64,000 bases of DNA. Origin: Sepioteuthis lessoniana. Taxonomy: Eukaryota; Mollusca; Cephalopoda; Myopsida; Loliginidae. Of this stretch, positions 41,401 through 44,444 are shown piece after piece; position 1 is the stretch's first letter; each line of letters starts with the position of its first letter. Made by a program: the position numbers and the translations under genes. The notes beneath the pieces were generated by a model that saw only the letters and a list, made by a program, of their open reading frames with translations, was not told the DNA's origin and searched no databases. The stretch is taken from assembly GCA_963585895.1 (NCBI GenBank), contig OY757911.1, positions 87,937,275-88,001,274 on the forward strand, given 5' to 3'.

Positions 41401-41413
41401 CAATTTGATTTAG
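2357..41413 (+). CDS. SERAC1: SERAC1, 3' eleven exons of the gene (N-terminal exons upstream of window)
   Basis: SERAC1 is a conserved metazoan protein with a serine-lipase alpha/beta-hydrolase domain. In vertebrates it acts at the mitochondria-ER interface in phosphatidylglycerol remodelling, which affects cardiolipin and intracellular cholesterol. Eleven exons joined by GT/AG introns give one open frame of 507 codons: 2357-2475, 11479-11595, 13695-13814, 16493-16655, 25814-25964, 29456-29603, 29712-29812, 33675-33772, 36649-36825, 38479-38622, 41226-41413. The protein starts at the equivalent of about human residue 160 (DYQYR), passes through an armadillo-like middle part, then the hydrolase core with ADVVFIHGLLG, TWRQ, VEYDT, GHSMGG (nucleophile serine), FYSVPHRGS and NHLTICKP (candidate catalytic histidine). 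All phases match. The C-terminal tail after the last conserved block is about a dozen residues longer than I recall for human. Function is inferred from the family; the assignment is secure. Confidence 0.96.
3054..3445 (+). mobile_element. SINE, family B
   Basis: The head is CCTGTTGGCTGGACACAATG, followed by the family B body (ATGACATTAAACTGCATTTA, CATTGCCATT-like box at 3200-3225) and the family B 3' end: TTCCCTAACCTCTAGGCATA and GTTGACATGCCATTAAAATC. The last block is the tail form that ends in GCCATTAAAATCAAT rather than GCCATAAAACC. The intron sequence from 2476 to 3053 has no recognisable gene or repeat. Confidence 0.8.
3704..4372 (+). mobile_element. SINE, family A, full length with 14-bp target duplication
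   Basis: A perfect 14-bp direct repeat, CCAACTATCATATT, flanks the element at 3690-3703 and 4373-4386, fixing both ends. The head GCCCAGTCGGCTAGGGCTG and the box GGGGTAAGACCCCC resemble a tRNA A-box region and a B box (GGTTCRANNCC) respectively. The body carries 'cattgttcccaggtccactc', then several 55-65 bp degenerate internal repeats around 'tttaaactgcgtgcttatgc'. The tail is GGATTTGGCATTAAATAACC with its stem-loop and a short CCAACCAG end. At 669 bp it is long for a SINE because of the internal repeats. The intact duplication indicates a fairly recent insertion. Confidence 0.92.
4964..5771 (+). mobile_element. SINE, family A, long variant with extra internal repeats
   Basis: The head is GGCTGGGGCTGTAGACTATA followed by a B-box-like GGGGATAGGACC, the body includes CATTGCCATTACTCCTAGGT, and the tail is GGATTTGGCATTACATAACC at 5713. 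Between them (5200-5560) is a run of diverged units built on 'tgcaaacaaatgaatga...agcaatacttgaaacca', more than in most copies. The flanks 4387-4963 and 5772-6237 are AT-rich intron with no gene recognised. Confidence 0.85.
6238..6726 (+). mobile_element. SINE, family B, left part (split by a composite insertion)
   Basis: Head CCCTGTTGGCAGAGTTTAAA and body ATGACACTAAACTGCATCTG are typical of family B. The element stops at 'agctacacaaaatatg' and its missing end, beginning 'taaatataaatgtgtgatgaatgc', is found at 10245-10330. The two halves join without loss and share a roughly 10-bp target duplication (ACAAAATATG / ACCAAATATG), so the 3.5 kb between them is one insertion. Confidence 0.85.
6727..8690 (+). 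mobile_element. LINE (I group), 5' part of a composite copy: tRNA-like head, 5' region and ORF1
   Basis: Starts with TGCCCTGTCGGCTGGGGCTG and continues through CCAATGAGGCCACC into the same 5' region as the full-length LINE at 18862. ORF1 follows from about 7290: FPRFIVIESLDE and FSPYLIEKK near the start, then the zinc-knuckle part (CLKEITCANCRQDHTANTRS) and FLEARKIVGSYM at about 7930-8090. These match the other copy. The reading frame is broken in several places. ORF2 is missing; after about 8690 the sequence turns into SINE body and minisatellite. A wide part of ORF1's downstream frame remains open (7916-8332). Confidence 0.85.
8691..10234 (+). mobile_element. SINE A-type body and tail forming the 3' part of the composite insertion
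   Basis: Beginning 'ataattgaaaccacttaact', this has the internal units of family A SINEs, expanded into a minisatellite (8775-9840), followed by more unit-like sequence and the tail TTTGGCATTAGATAACC with GATATGCCATAAAACC at 10190-10230. It ends at the right-hand target duplication (10235-10244). Joined to the LINE 5' part, it makes one 3.5-kb insert without ORF2. Confidence 0.75.
8775..9840 (+). repeat. Minisatellite, 66-bp units alternating with 44-47-bp units
   Basis: The unit contains 'gtgtgcaaacaaataactga', 'tgttaaattcttactgttac' and 'ataacaactctcataataat'. Full units repeat every 66 bp (for example starts at 8959, 9025, 9091), and shorter 44-47-bp units lacking the 'tttaaatgtgtgcaaacaaa' part are interspersed. 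Similarity between units is very high. The same motif in diverged single form occurs inside SINE copies at 27185, 28290 and 58620, so the array grew from a SINE internal repeat. Because 66 is a multiple of 3, the array reads open over 64 codons (8957-9151), which is not a gene. Confidence 0.93.
10245..10340 (+). mobile_element. SINE, family B, right end (continuation of 6238-6726)
   Basis: Carries the family B 3' end: TTCCCTAACCTTTAGGCCTT and GTTGACATGCCATTAAAATC. It directly continues the element cut at 6726. The following intron (10341-11478) is AT-rich with poly-T runs and shows no gene or recognised repeat. Confidence 0.8.
11479..11595 (+). CDS. SERAC1: SERAC1 exon b
   Basis: Acceptor TTTTTATAG, donor GGGT|GTACG; phase 0 on both sides, 39 codons. 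Encodes KDLIEEMQQLLSSLP, corresponding to the human EELRQLLASLP segment, followed by a variable linker ending RDLG. The donor GTACG is weak but is the only one that keeps the frame into the next exon. Confidence 0.92.
11687..11924 (+). mobile_element. tRNA-derived SINE, family E, with 13-bp target duplication
   Basis: A perfect 13-bp repeat, TTATTTCATCACA, flanks it at 11674-11686 and 11925-11937. The head has a good A box (TTGGCGTAATGGTTAG) and a perfect B box (GGTTCAATCCC at about 11739), placed as in a tRNA. It is followed by a non-tRNA body ending CGGGTCACCGACTTAC, without a poly-A tail. The body is unlike families A-D here. The intact boxes and duplication suggest a young copy. It is not a tRNA gene, because the acceptor stem cannot close. 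Confidence 0.92.
12026..12217 (+). mobile_element. SINE, family B, left part (split by a family A SINE)
   Basis: Head-like TTAGAATAGACTAACTATAC, then CGTAAGACCCC and CCATTACTCCCAGGTCCACT. It stops at TCAAAGTGGTA, which is the target duplication of the SINE inserted at 12218, and resumes at 12632 with TAGTACCCGTTAG. Confidence 0.8.
12218..12631 (+). mobile_element. SINE, family A, with 11-bp target duplication
   Basis: Perfect 11-bp duplication TCAAAGTGGTA at 12207-12217 and 12632-12642. Head GCCCAGTCAGCTGGGGCTG, B-box-like GGGGTAAGATCCCC, tail GGATTTGGCATTCAATAACT. It is 414 bp long because it has only about two internal units, compared with 669 bp for the copy at 3704. Confidence 0.92.
12632..13007 (+). 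mobile_element. SINE family B right part, carrying a family C tail segment
   Basis: Continuation of the family B element from 12217: TAGTACCCGTTAG, then at 12690-12765 a family C-like tail (ACAAGGATGGCTTTGGCATT, GATATGCTGTTAAACAAAG), then family B body units (ATAACTGTAAATTC, GAAACCATATAACTGTG) to about 13007. The family C tail inside the B body suggests a further nested or recombined piece. Confidence 0.65.
13008..13260 (-). mobile_element. SINE, family C, minus strand
   Basis: Reading the minus strand: the head CTTGGCATAATGGTTAACAT (A box), the B box in GATTCAAACTCC, the body with GTATGAACCCC, and the tail AAGGATGGCTTTGGCATCAA followed by GATATGCCATTAAACAAAG and an ACC/AAACC-rich end at 13008-13030. 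Most parts are complete, moderately diverged. The rest of this intron to 13694 is AT-rich with nothing recognised. Confidence 0.85.
13695..13814 (+). CDS. SERAC1: SERAC1 exon c
   Basis: Acceptor TTTTTAG, donor AAGT|GTAAG; phase 0 both sides, 40 codons. Encodes RLFWNLENADSDADIN and ELNILECLLEALLRHSS, aligning with the human LWCFGG...EMFCLEAIVKHSE helix. The acidic Asp-rich stretch is variable in the family. Confidence 0.94.
13815..14825 (+). other. Intron sequence, no gene recognised
   Basis: AT-rich intron with a poly-T tract at about 14050-14072. Two open frames of 66-75 codons (14260-14564) are Ser/Leu/Tyr/Phe-rich by composition and look like chance. Confidence 0.6.
14826..15245 (+). repeat. 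SINE tail fragments with a (GATA)n microsatellite
   Basis: Two family A-like tails stand close together: TTTAGCATTAAATAACCTCC at about 15047 and TTTAGCATTAAATAATCCAC at about 15170. Each is followed by GATATGCCATTAAACAA. Between them lies a clean run of about nine GATA units (15132-15170), which lies where other copies have short TA or AT runs just before the tail. The left portion has only weak SINE body similarity. Confidence 0.65.
15246..15632 (+). mobile_element. SINE, family B, with 11-bp target duplication
   Basis: Flanked by CCCTCTATCCA (15235-15245) and CCCTCTATTCA (15633-15643), one mismatch. Head CTCTGCCTGTGGGGTTTAGA, B-box-like GGAGTAAGACCCTC, body CATTGCTATTACTCCTAGGT, and 3' end TTCCCTAACCTCTAGGCATA followed by GTTGATATGATGTTAAAACC. 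This fixes the limits of family B at about 390 bp. Confidence 0.85.
15947..16407 (+). mobile_element. SINE, family B
   Basis: Head region GATGGGACTTAAAATATGC, GAGGAGTAAGACCCCCACC, body CATTGCCATTACTTCCAGGT and the 3' end CTAATTTTTAGGCATAAAAT. Target duplication not evident; the copy sits just ahead of the acceptor of exon d. Confidence 0.8.
16493..16655 (+). CDS. SERAC1: SERAC1 exon d
   Basis: Acceptor TTTTTATATCAG, donor AGCG|GTAAA; starts in phase 0 and ends with one base of a split Gly codon. Encodes VQIVHHGGLALLRRAL, CARILGNLALRPEVHEDIVR; human has IEANGGLQLLQRL and VIGNMALNEHLHSSIVRSG. The pattern is an armadillo-like helical repeat. An open frame continues past the donor to 16783, but that is intron read-through. 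Confidence 0.95.
16824..17225 (+). mobile_element. SINE, 5'-truncated (A/B type)
   Basis: Lacks the tRNA-like head, which is replaced by a poly-T run (16784-16812). The body is recognisable from GTGACATTAAACTGTATCTG and CATTGCCATTACTTCCAGGT through repeated 'caatacttgaaaccatttaa' units, ending in a tail fragment GAAGGGTTGATATGTCATTA. A (TA)n run lies further on at 17393-17421. No gene is recognised to 17711. Confidence 0.7.
17712..17860 (+). mobile_element. SINE, family B, head fragment
   Basis: Head ACCCAGTTGGTGGGGGGCTT, B-box-like GGGGTAAGACCCCCT and body GATACTAAACTGCATCTGGT, ending abruptly at about 17860. The 3' half is absent. From 17861 to 18849 the intron is AT-rich and holds at most a very decayed family C-like stretch near 18120-18330. 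Confidence 0.75.
18862..18938 (+). promoter_or_regulatory. tRNA-like head of the LINE, shared with the SINEs; possible internal promoter
   Basis: Reads GCCCTGTCAGCTGAGGCTG, then GCCGACTGCACCTCTGCAGA and GGGATAAGACCCCCC. This matches SINE family A heads (3704, 12218, 26955) over about 75 bp, then diverges right after CCAATGAG. The two blocks sit where a tRNA has its A and B boxes; the second matches GGTTCRANNCC at most positions. Whether RNA polymerase III uses it is inference. Confidence 0.7.
19469..20718 (+). pseudogene. LINE ORF1 (gag-like RNA-binding protein), broken
   Basis: Start chosen at the ATG giving MASFSNKK. The early part has FPRFIIIESNSS and LSPFIIEKV, then a basic region. Three zinc knuckles follow at about 20015-20175: CYKC..KYGHHEDNC, CRKCGQQNPDHHINYC and CKCANCGGDHQVYARPC. 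Next comes YEARKLVVGSK and a Lys/Ser/Gln-rich tail. The family's ORF1 proteins bind the element RNA and form the ribonucleoprotein particle. The frame is interrupted at least twice (after 19780 and around the knuckles), so this is a dead copy. The knuckle cysteines that can be read are retained. Confidence 0.88.
23663..24154 (+). repeat. Tandem duplication in LINE RNase H region, copy 1 (492 bp)
   Basis: Begins CAATTAAACAAACTCCACAA and covers most of the RNase H domain (TDGSKN to ALDLSPEVLS). It is repeated directly at 24155-24646. By eye the two copies look identical, including the in-frame stop after SSHKK, so duplication happened after that mutation. Confidence 0.93.
24155..24646 (+). repeat. 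Tandem duplication in LINE RNase H region, copy 2 (492 bp)
   Basis: Identical to 23663-24154 as far as I can see, offset exactly 492 bp. After it the original sequence continues with AAACCGACAATCAGTAAATT, which follows the DLKPTIS frame. The length is a multiple of three. Confidence 0.93.
25130..25192 (+). other. LINE 3' tail stem-loop, shared with SINE tails
   Basis: The tail can fold: GGCGT (25139-25143) with ACGCC (25166-25170) as the outer stem and AACCT (25149-25153) with AGGTT (25158-25162) as the inner stem, loop ACAA. SINE tails have GGCAT and ATGCC in the outer stem, a paired change. In related LINE-SINE pairs, such tails recruit the LINE reverse transcriptase; that role here is inferred. 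Confidence 0.75.
25205..25813 (+). other. Intron 3' part, no gene recognised
   Basis: AT-rich intron between the LINE and exon e. A 72-codon open frame (25357-25575) shows no family motif and is likely chance. Confidence 0.6.
25814..25964 (+). CDS. SERAC1: SERAC1 exon e
   Basis: Acceptor TGTCTACAG, donor CACG|GTAAGT; begins with two bases and ends with two bases of split codons. Encodes GWVSILVKWTHS, LNTARALANMD and GIYLLHPIYRSR, closely following human GWVSIMAEAMKS, ARILANLD and GVYVLHPQYRTS. It ends the helical part and leads into the hydrolase domain. Confidence 0.96.
26412..26752 (+). mobile_element. SINE, family B
   Basis: Head CCACCCTGTTAGCAGAGCTT, GAGGGGTAAGACAACTCC, and the 3' end CATAACCTAGGCATAAAATA with GACATGCCATTAAAATCAGT. 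Moderately diverged; no clear target duplication. From 25965 to 26411 the intron has nothing recognised. Confidence 0.8.
26955..27401 (+). mobile_element. SINE, family A, with 12-bp target duplication
   Basis: Flanked by AACTTTGCGCAG (26943-26954) and AACTTTGTGCAG (27402-27413), one mismatch. Head GCCCTGTCAAGCTGGGGCTG, B-box-like GGGGTAAAACTTCC, one copy of the 'gcaaacaaatgaccgatgtt' unit, and tail GGATTTGTAGATTAAATAAT ending in ACCAAATCAAACC. Confidence 0.9.
27414..28017 (+). other. Unrecognised intronic stretch with short open frames
   Basis: This 600-bp block between two SINEs is less AT-rich than the intron around it. It contains a 65-codon frame (27491-27688, with KLTLHEVQELIHKAY). I do not recognise the protein, find no splice-site arrangement linking it to SERAC1, and see stops in all frames beyond. 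It may be a piece of an unidentified old element. Confidence 0.4.
28018..28513 (+). mobile_element. SINE, family A
   Basis: Head ACCCAGTCAGCTGGGGCTAT, body CTCTCAGGTCCACTCTGACC, a unit matching the minisatellite ('gatgttaaattgttactgtt'), an (ACC)n run at 28363-28388, a TA run at 28440-28460, and tail GGATTTGGCATCAAATAACC with GATATGCCATAAAACC. Confidence 0.88.
28730..29345 (+). mobile_element. Short mariner derivative with inverted ends and tandemly repeated transposase C-terminus
   Basis: The left end AGTATTGAGACTGAAG (about 28735) and right end CTTTAGTCTCAATATT (about 29322) are inverted repeats of mariner type. Between them, 28930-29275 holds three to four units of about 114 bp. Each begins 'attaaaagaaatatgatggc' (or near) and encodes DIKRNMIAQLLG...KEFQRRFD-like sequence, which resembles the C-terminal helix of mariner transposases. 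The last part reads like a mariner 3' end. No complete transposase is present, so it would depend on one in trans. Confidence 0.7.
29456..29603 (+). CDS. SERAC1: SERAC1 exon f
   Basis: Acceptor TGCCCATAG, donor CAAAA|GTAAG; starts with one base of a split Arg codon and ends in phase 0. Encodes YADVVFIHGLLGGPFKTWRQ and YTRCWPK. The FIHGLLG segment is the oxyanion-side HG motif at the start of the hydrolase fold (human FIHGLMG). Confidence 0.97.
29712..29812 (+). CDS. SERAC1: SERAC1 exon g
   Basis: Acceptor TTCCTAG, donor GAAAA|GTAAGT; starts in phase 0, ends with two bases. The intron before it is only 108 bp, unlike the multi-kilobase introns elsewhere. Encodes DWLSQDCEHVRILTVEYDT and CPFDREK; human has WLAKDCPALRIISVEYDTS and CPMERK. 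Confidence 0.96.
29813..30750 (+). other. Intron sequence, no gene recognised
   Basis: AT-rich intron without clear repeats or open frames that resemble proteins. Confidence 0.6.
30751..30990 (+). mobile_element. tRNA-derived SINE, family D
   Basis: Head GCCCTGTGGTGTAATGGTAA (A box) and AAATTCAAATCTTG (B box, degenerate), then a body with GAAAGGTATGCATCC. Minus-strand relatives occur at 50205-50350 and 60488-60612, so it is a family and not a single pseudogene. Tail and target duplication are unclear. Confidence 0.65.
31470..32255 (+). mobile_element. Degraded mariner-family transposon
   Basis: Plus strand, broken frames: STILDHLKKIVKVKKLNK and VPHELSERQRAQCF (N-terminal DNA-binding/linker region, 31555-31660), then HHEAPKHFPK at about 31760-31800, KIMVTIW at about 31810, and HDNT near 31985, the order of a mariner DDD transposase. 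The C-terminal third is present in fragments to 32255. Several stops and frameshifts. It is separate in subfamily from the relic at 85-1260, judging by the different motifs. The intron between 30991 and 31469 has nothing recognised. Confidence 0.75.
32275..32495 (-). mobile_element. SINE, family C, minus strand
   Basis: Minus strand: head GAGCATAATGGTTAAAGTGC, B-box-like GAGTTTGAAGACC, body with AAGGTATGAAC, and tail AAGGATGGCTTTGGCATTCA with GATATGCCATTAAACC. It adjoins the 3' end of the mariner relic. From 32496 to 33674 the intron is AT-rich; a lone tail-like 'cagcattaaataacccataa' piece occurs at about 32620. Confidence 0.83.
33675..33772 (+). CDS. SERAC1: SERAC1 exon h (nucleophile elbow)
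   Basis: Acceptor TTTCTTAG, donor GGAG|GTGAG; starts with one base and ends with one base of split codons. Encodes TILHKLRKAGVGERPIIFIG and then HSMGG with the following exon. The serine of GHSMGG is the expected catalytic nucleophile. The exon boundary falls inside the Gly-Gly that follows it. Confidence 0.97.
34045..34455 (+). mobile_element. SINE, A/B type, left part (split by a Penelope-like element)
   Basis: A diverged SINE body: AAGGGTAAGATACTCTC, GTCCTGGGTATGTCACTTAA, 'aactgtgtgcaaattatttg'. It stops at AAATGATTATTA (34444-34455), the target duplication of the next element, and resumes after 36362. Confidence 0.7.
34748..35779 (-). CDS. Penelope-like reverse transcriptase/GIY-YIG endonuclease, C-terminal part (343 codons)
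   Basis: Open over 343 codons. The N-terminal end has YLRYVDDILIL, the reverse transcriptase active-site box (YVDD), and FLDVLIDANNN just after it. The C-terminal quarter has VIYKFKCPLGDC (a CCHC-like linker cysteine pair), NNIYVGLTSTTLSRRLTMHL (the GIY-YIG motif as IYVG with the conserved Arg) and a conserved Glu in ILEALHIRNLQPTLN. Residues needed for cleavage appear present. Upstream palm and finger domains are missing, since the insertion starts at residue ~1 of this frame by truncation, so it is not a functional gene. The Met assigned as start lies within the reverse transcriptase and is not the natural start. Confidence 0.9.
   Translation of the reverse strand: MSKVRIFNSTKKPPIYLRYVDDILILTNNIKEINILQDTFQNNSVLNFTHEVNKNNKISFLDVLIDANNNNNFTTSTYKKPSSNNSCTLNFKSECPFRYKKAIIHNLISRAKLISSSKTIFYKEVENIKQALINNGFPNYIVDEQIKRMIKNVNQQNKQCTTPSSQQTYIKLFYRNQMHYNYKSDEKILKTLIHKNILPTDPNKKIKLVIYYNKFKTSNLVIRNNSSPSIGVLQKTNVIYKFKCPLGDCISDNNNIYVGLTSTTLSRRLTMHLSDTSSIAQHLKKHSCPTAQLRKILTDNTTILEHQNNKQKLQILEALHIRNLQPTLNRINFQTSANVLKCL
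36120..36200 (+). ncRNA. Hammerhead-ribozyme-like motif in the Penelope arm
   Basis: Core boxes CTGATGA (36150-36156) and GAAA (36074-relative position 36174-36177) enclose a helix II formed by GCCC and GGGC around AAAGTC. After GAAA come GTACTA, allowing a 2-bp helix III closed by TA, then the expected UA cleavage position before GGGA, which pairs with TCCC ahead of the first box (helix I). A one-base bulge lies in helix II. Hammerhead motifs with very short helix III are known from Penelope-like elements. The same motif lies inverted in the left arm at about 34580-34640. Activity is not shown. Confidence 0.55.
36363..36455 (+). mobile_element. SINE right end (continuation of 34045-34455)
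   Basis: Resumes with TTAAACAGGAATAATTTCTT and ends in the tail TTTTGGCATTAAAAAACCCA with GTTGACATGCTGTAAAACC. It confirms that the Penelope-like element inserted into an older SINE. Confidence 0.75.
36649..36825 (+). CDS. SERAC1: SERAC1 exon i
   Basis: Acceptor TCTTTGCAG, donor CCCAG|GTTTGT; starts with two bases and ends with one base of split codons. Encodes LLIKQMLLLDETMEKKILKQ, KGIIFYSVPHRGSTLA and LLYPSIEVNELDP. Human has GLLVKKMLLEA, GIIFYSVPHHGSRLA and LLFPSLEVKELSKDSP. Confidence 0.97.
37365..37765 (+). mobile_element. SINE, family B
   Basis: Head ACCCCTATCAACAGAACTTA, GAAGAGTAAGACCTCCC, body CATTGCCATTATTCTCAGGT, 3' end TTCCCTAACTTCTAGGCATA with TAATCCATTAAAATCAATC. Flanking intron (36826-37364, 37766-38478) shows nothing recognised. 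Confidence 0.82.
38479..38622 (+). CDS. SERAC1: SERAC1 exon j
   Basis: Acceptor ATTTTTAG, donor AGTG|GTAAGT; starts with two bases and ends with one base. Encodes LRTLHKNFQELIV, VSFGELQKTPLGMRLHAHIV. Human has [32 protein letters not shown]. This is the region between the late alpha/beta strands, ahead of the histidine loop. Confidence 0.95.
38990..39290 (+). repeat. Tandem repeat, about 59-bp units
   Basis: Five to six near-identical units containing 'gctggtaagctgaggtcggt' and 'cgagtcgttgagttcagcta'. Copies start about every 59 bp between 39000 and 39270. It lies in the left part of the GC-rich block. Confidence 0.88.
39510..39660 (+). repeat. Tandem repeat, about 60-bp GC-rich units
   Basis: Two to three units of 'gcgaaggctttgtcgggtca' followed by 'aagccgcgcggacgagcgga'. 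Second repeat array in the same GC-rich block. Confidence 0.82.
40850..41070 (-). mobile_element. LINE 3' fragment (RTE-like), C-terminal coding piece
   Basis: Minus strand frame gives DELISDILLWTPSHG, RPARTYIQQLCANTGY and DRWQESVREIRADSAT, the typical C-terminal tail of an RTE-like reverse transcriptase family, ending in ATGATGAT. It matches a second copy at 63690-63985 in the same family. 5'-truncated. The clade name is tentative. Confidence 0.65.
41226..41413 (+). CDS. SERAC1: SERAC1 last coding exon
   Basis: Acceptor is a long T tract ending TACAG. It completes the split Asp codon and ends at TAG (41411-41413). Encodes GFGAFYTIEANHLTICKPMS, aligned with human VDVNHLNICKPKK; the His in NHL is the likely catalytic histidine. 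After the conserved part it adds a tail including LVESVMKAGLSIEDQVANLI. Confidence 0.96.
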
Positions 41414-43589
41414 ATTTTGATTTGTCTTATTCAACCTTATCCAATCATAGCTCAAAAGATACAAAGTTTAGGTTTCACTCTTGGATTTATGAATTTGATT
41501 TCACCTTCGTCTAAGTTTTACCTTTGTATTTAAGTTGGCACATTCTCTGATCAACATCTAAGTGATTTGCATTTTTTCAGTAAATCATAAATACAATGTG
41601 TCTACAAAAGAAATACAATTTCAATTTATTTTTAAAAAATTAATATATTGATACACACTTTTGTAGAGAAACAAAGTTTATTACTGCAATTTACAATTCT
41701 TTATATGTAGTCACACTGTATGTATCAGTGTGATAGTCAATCTCTTACTAAACACATATTAAAATATCTTCATCTACAGTAACAACAACTGTTATGAGAT
41801 GTTCTTTCATCTGAATTAATAAAAAAAAGGACAAATACTGTAAATTGCAGTTAATTGTTTTTCTATAAAACTGTGCATAGTGAATGCTGATGTTTCAAAT
41901 ATATTAAGAAAAATAAATTATTGAAACTGTTTCTTTTATAGATATCCAATATAATTAAACACTGTAGATGTTGATATATCTCTTGAACCAAACTTTATAA
42001 AGATAAAATGTAAAGCTGGAACATAAAAATCTAAACGAACTTGTAAAAACCAATTGCTTAGTGGCTACAAAATTTTTGTTTCTTTTGTCCTTTTGTATAT
42101 AGGTTTCTAAAAATTCCTAAATTAGGTTAGTGACACAATATGGAAATTTGATCAAAGATTAGGCATTTTAAAAGGTATTTAAATTGTCCTAAAATCTGAA
42201 ATTAAGACCAACGAAAATGTAAAATTAATTATTAAATTCTTACTTTAATATCTATACATATGCAAGTTCTCTTTTATTGCTAGAGTTTTTGTTACTCTCT
42301 TTTTACCTGAATGATAAATAGAATTTTTAAAAAGTAAAATGTCATGAAATTCTAATTGTGAATATTTATATACTTTCTAAATATAGATCTTTTACTTGAT
42401 ACATATGAACAGATTAAAATGAAAAATAGATAAACAGGTTGCTATGTATAAATATGATATATAATACGATATAATTTCTTAAAAGTAAAGTAAGATCTTG
42501 ATATAACCAAAATCAGCTTGGCAAACCTGTTTTAGCCAAATCATTTCATAAGCTTTCTTGTACTGTTTTTAACTAAATTGTCTACTTTCTGGTTTATCTC
42601 TAACCATGATTGCCTTTGAATAAGGGTACCTATGTGTGCTATGTACACAAAATTAGTACATTTACTAAACTGAGAAAATCCCTTTCTCTTATGATAGTGC
42701 ATTTCTTTCTTCTAAATTGAAGTACCCACATTCACATGAGTATTATTTATACATTCTTTACATTAATAATTCTTTGTTTTGAATTACAAAACATTTTCCT
42801 ATTTTACAACTCTTTTTGCTTGCAAAAATCTATTAAATAAAAGCTTACCATTCTATTATTGTTTAAATTCTGCAATCCAATTATATGCTTATTGTGTACA
42901 TTACTTAACAACAATGGCGATTATAATCAGTTGAATCGTAAAACTCAAATCCAAAGAATAATTTAGAATTATACAAGAGAATGATAGATTTTATATTATT
43001 ATTACTACTATTATAATTTATTCTAGTGTGTATCTAATTTGCTCATTTTAATTTGAATTTCAAGGAAAGATCTTTTTTTTTCCATTCTCTCACAAAATAT
43101 CATAGACTTCTAGGTTAGTTATTTTTTAATTCAAGTTTAAGATTTTTATCTCTTATTTTATCAATTAAATTGATTTATATATATGTTAATCTAGATAATA
43201 GGATTTCTTTTTATAATGTTCATTATTAAGTTATGTAGTTGTATAACATGAAGGTAATGATTCTCTCAAGATTATTTAATGTATACATGATTATTATTTC
43301 ACTTTTAAAATAACTTTATTAATTTTTTTATATACTTTTTATGTTTTAGTCACATGAATAAATATGCACAAATCCCTACATCTGTTCCATTTCATCTTCA
43401 TGTAGTGATTTGTGTATAACTTTACCCTTTGCAGAAAATCACTTTTTATTGCAAAGACAACTTTCCAACATTCTCAGATAAGAGCAGTAATTTTGTTTTA
43501 TGTCACTATTAATTCTACATATGTAGAGATTTTAATACATACACACACTCATATATATAACTCAAATCATGTGTTTATGCCCATGCAAA

Positions 43590-43907
43590 AAAATTGTTTA
43601 CCTCAGTACAACCAATATAGTGTACCAGTTTAAATGTCCACTTGGAGAATGCTTCTCCAATAAAATAAGTATCTATATTTGCCTGACTACTACAACCCTG
43701 TTAAGACATTTAACAGTTCACCTTTCTGATGCTAATTCCATCTCTTAACATCTTAAATCACATTTGTGCCCACCTCTAGATACAGAAAAATTCTAAAAAT
43801 ACCTCCATATTATATAAAGAAAAAAAAGAAAAAATCTCAAATTTTTGAAGCCCTATATGTATGTGTATATAAATATATATATATATACACACATATAGGG
43901 CTTCAAG

Positions 43908-43950
<43 letters not shown>

Positions 43951-43963
43951 CGAGGGTTTGTTA

Positions 43964-44003
<40 letters not shown>

Positions 44004-44345
44004 TAACAAACCTTCCTTAAACAAGATCAACCTCAAATATTCTAAAATGCCTATAAGACATTCCCACTAATACTCCTCCTCCCAGTCCTCATACCTCCAG
44101 TAAAAATTCTAATCTTCCATAAATTCCCCTCCCACTTCTGTATATATAAATGTGACTTGTCATTTGATCATTCGCTCCCTTAAAGATGACTCCAGACTAA
44201 GTCCAATAGTAGTTGAGGAAACATGCTACCTTTCTAAACTCATTCTATCCCAAAGTCAAACGACTCCTTCAGCAACTTGAACTAATTGAAGACAGAATAT
44301 GCATACACAACCTGTCTGTCCTATTTAATCAGACATATTTAAAGG
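43590..44345 (+). mobile_element. Old Penelope-like relic, expanded by (TA)n tracts
   Basis: Broken plus strand frames resemble the C-terminal end of the element at 34748: FKCPLGECFSN, then HLSDANSIS, then EALY followed by a block matching LNKPSLNKINL at 44002-44036. The 3' region (44210-44345) matches the end of the right arm at 36220-36330. Dead; the (TA)n arrays inside (43873-44000) and right after (44357-44440) interrupt it. Age: older than the copy in intron 8. Confidence 0.75.
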
Positions 44346-44357
44346 AAAAAATGCAGC

Positions 44358-44440
<83 letters not shown>
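43873..44440 (+). repeat. (TA)n microsatellite blocks
   Basis: Blocks at about 43873-43890, 43909-43947, 43966-44000, 44359-44380 and 44391-44440, with interposed TG/CA runs. A 'gggcttcaag' piece between the first two repeats a neighbouring stretch of the Penelope relic in mirrored orientation, suggesting rearrangement by slippage. Confidence 0.85.
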
Positions 44441-44444
<4 letters not shown>

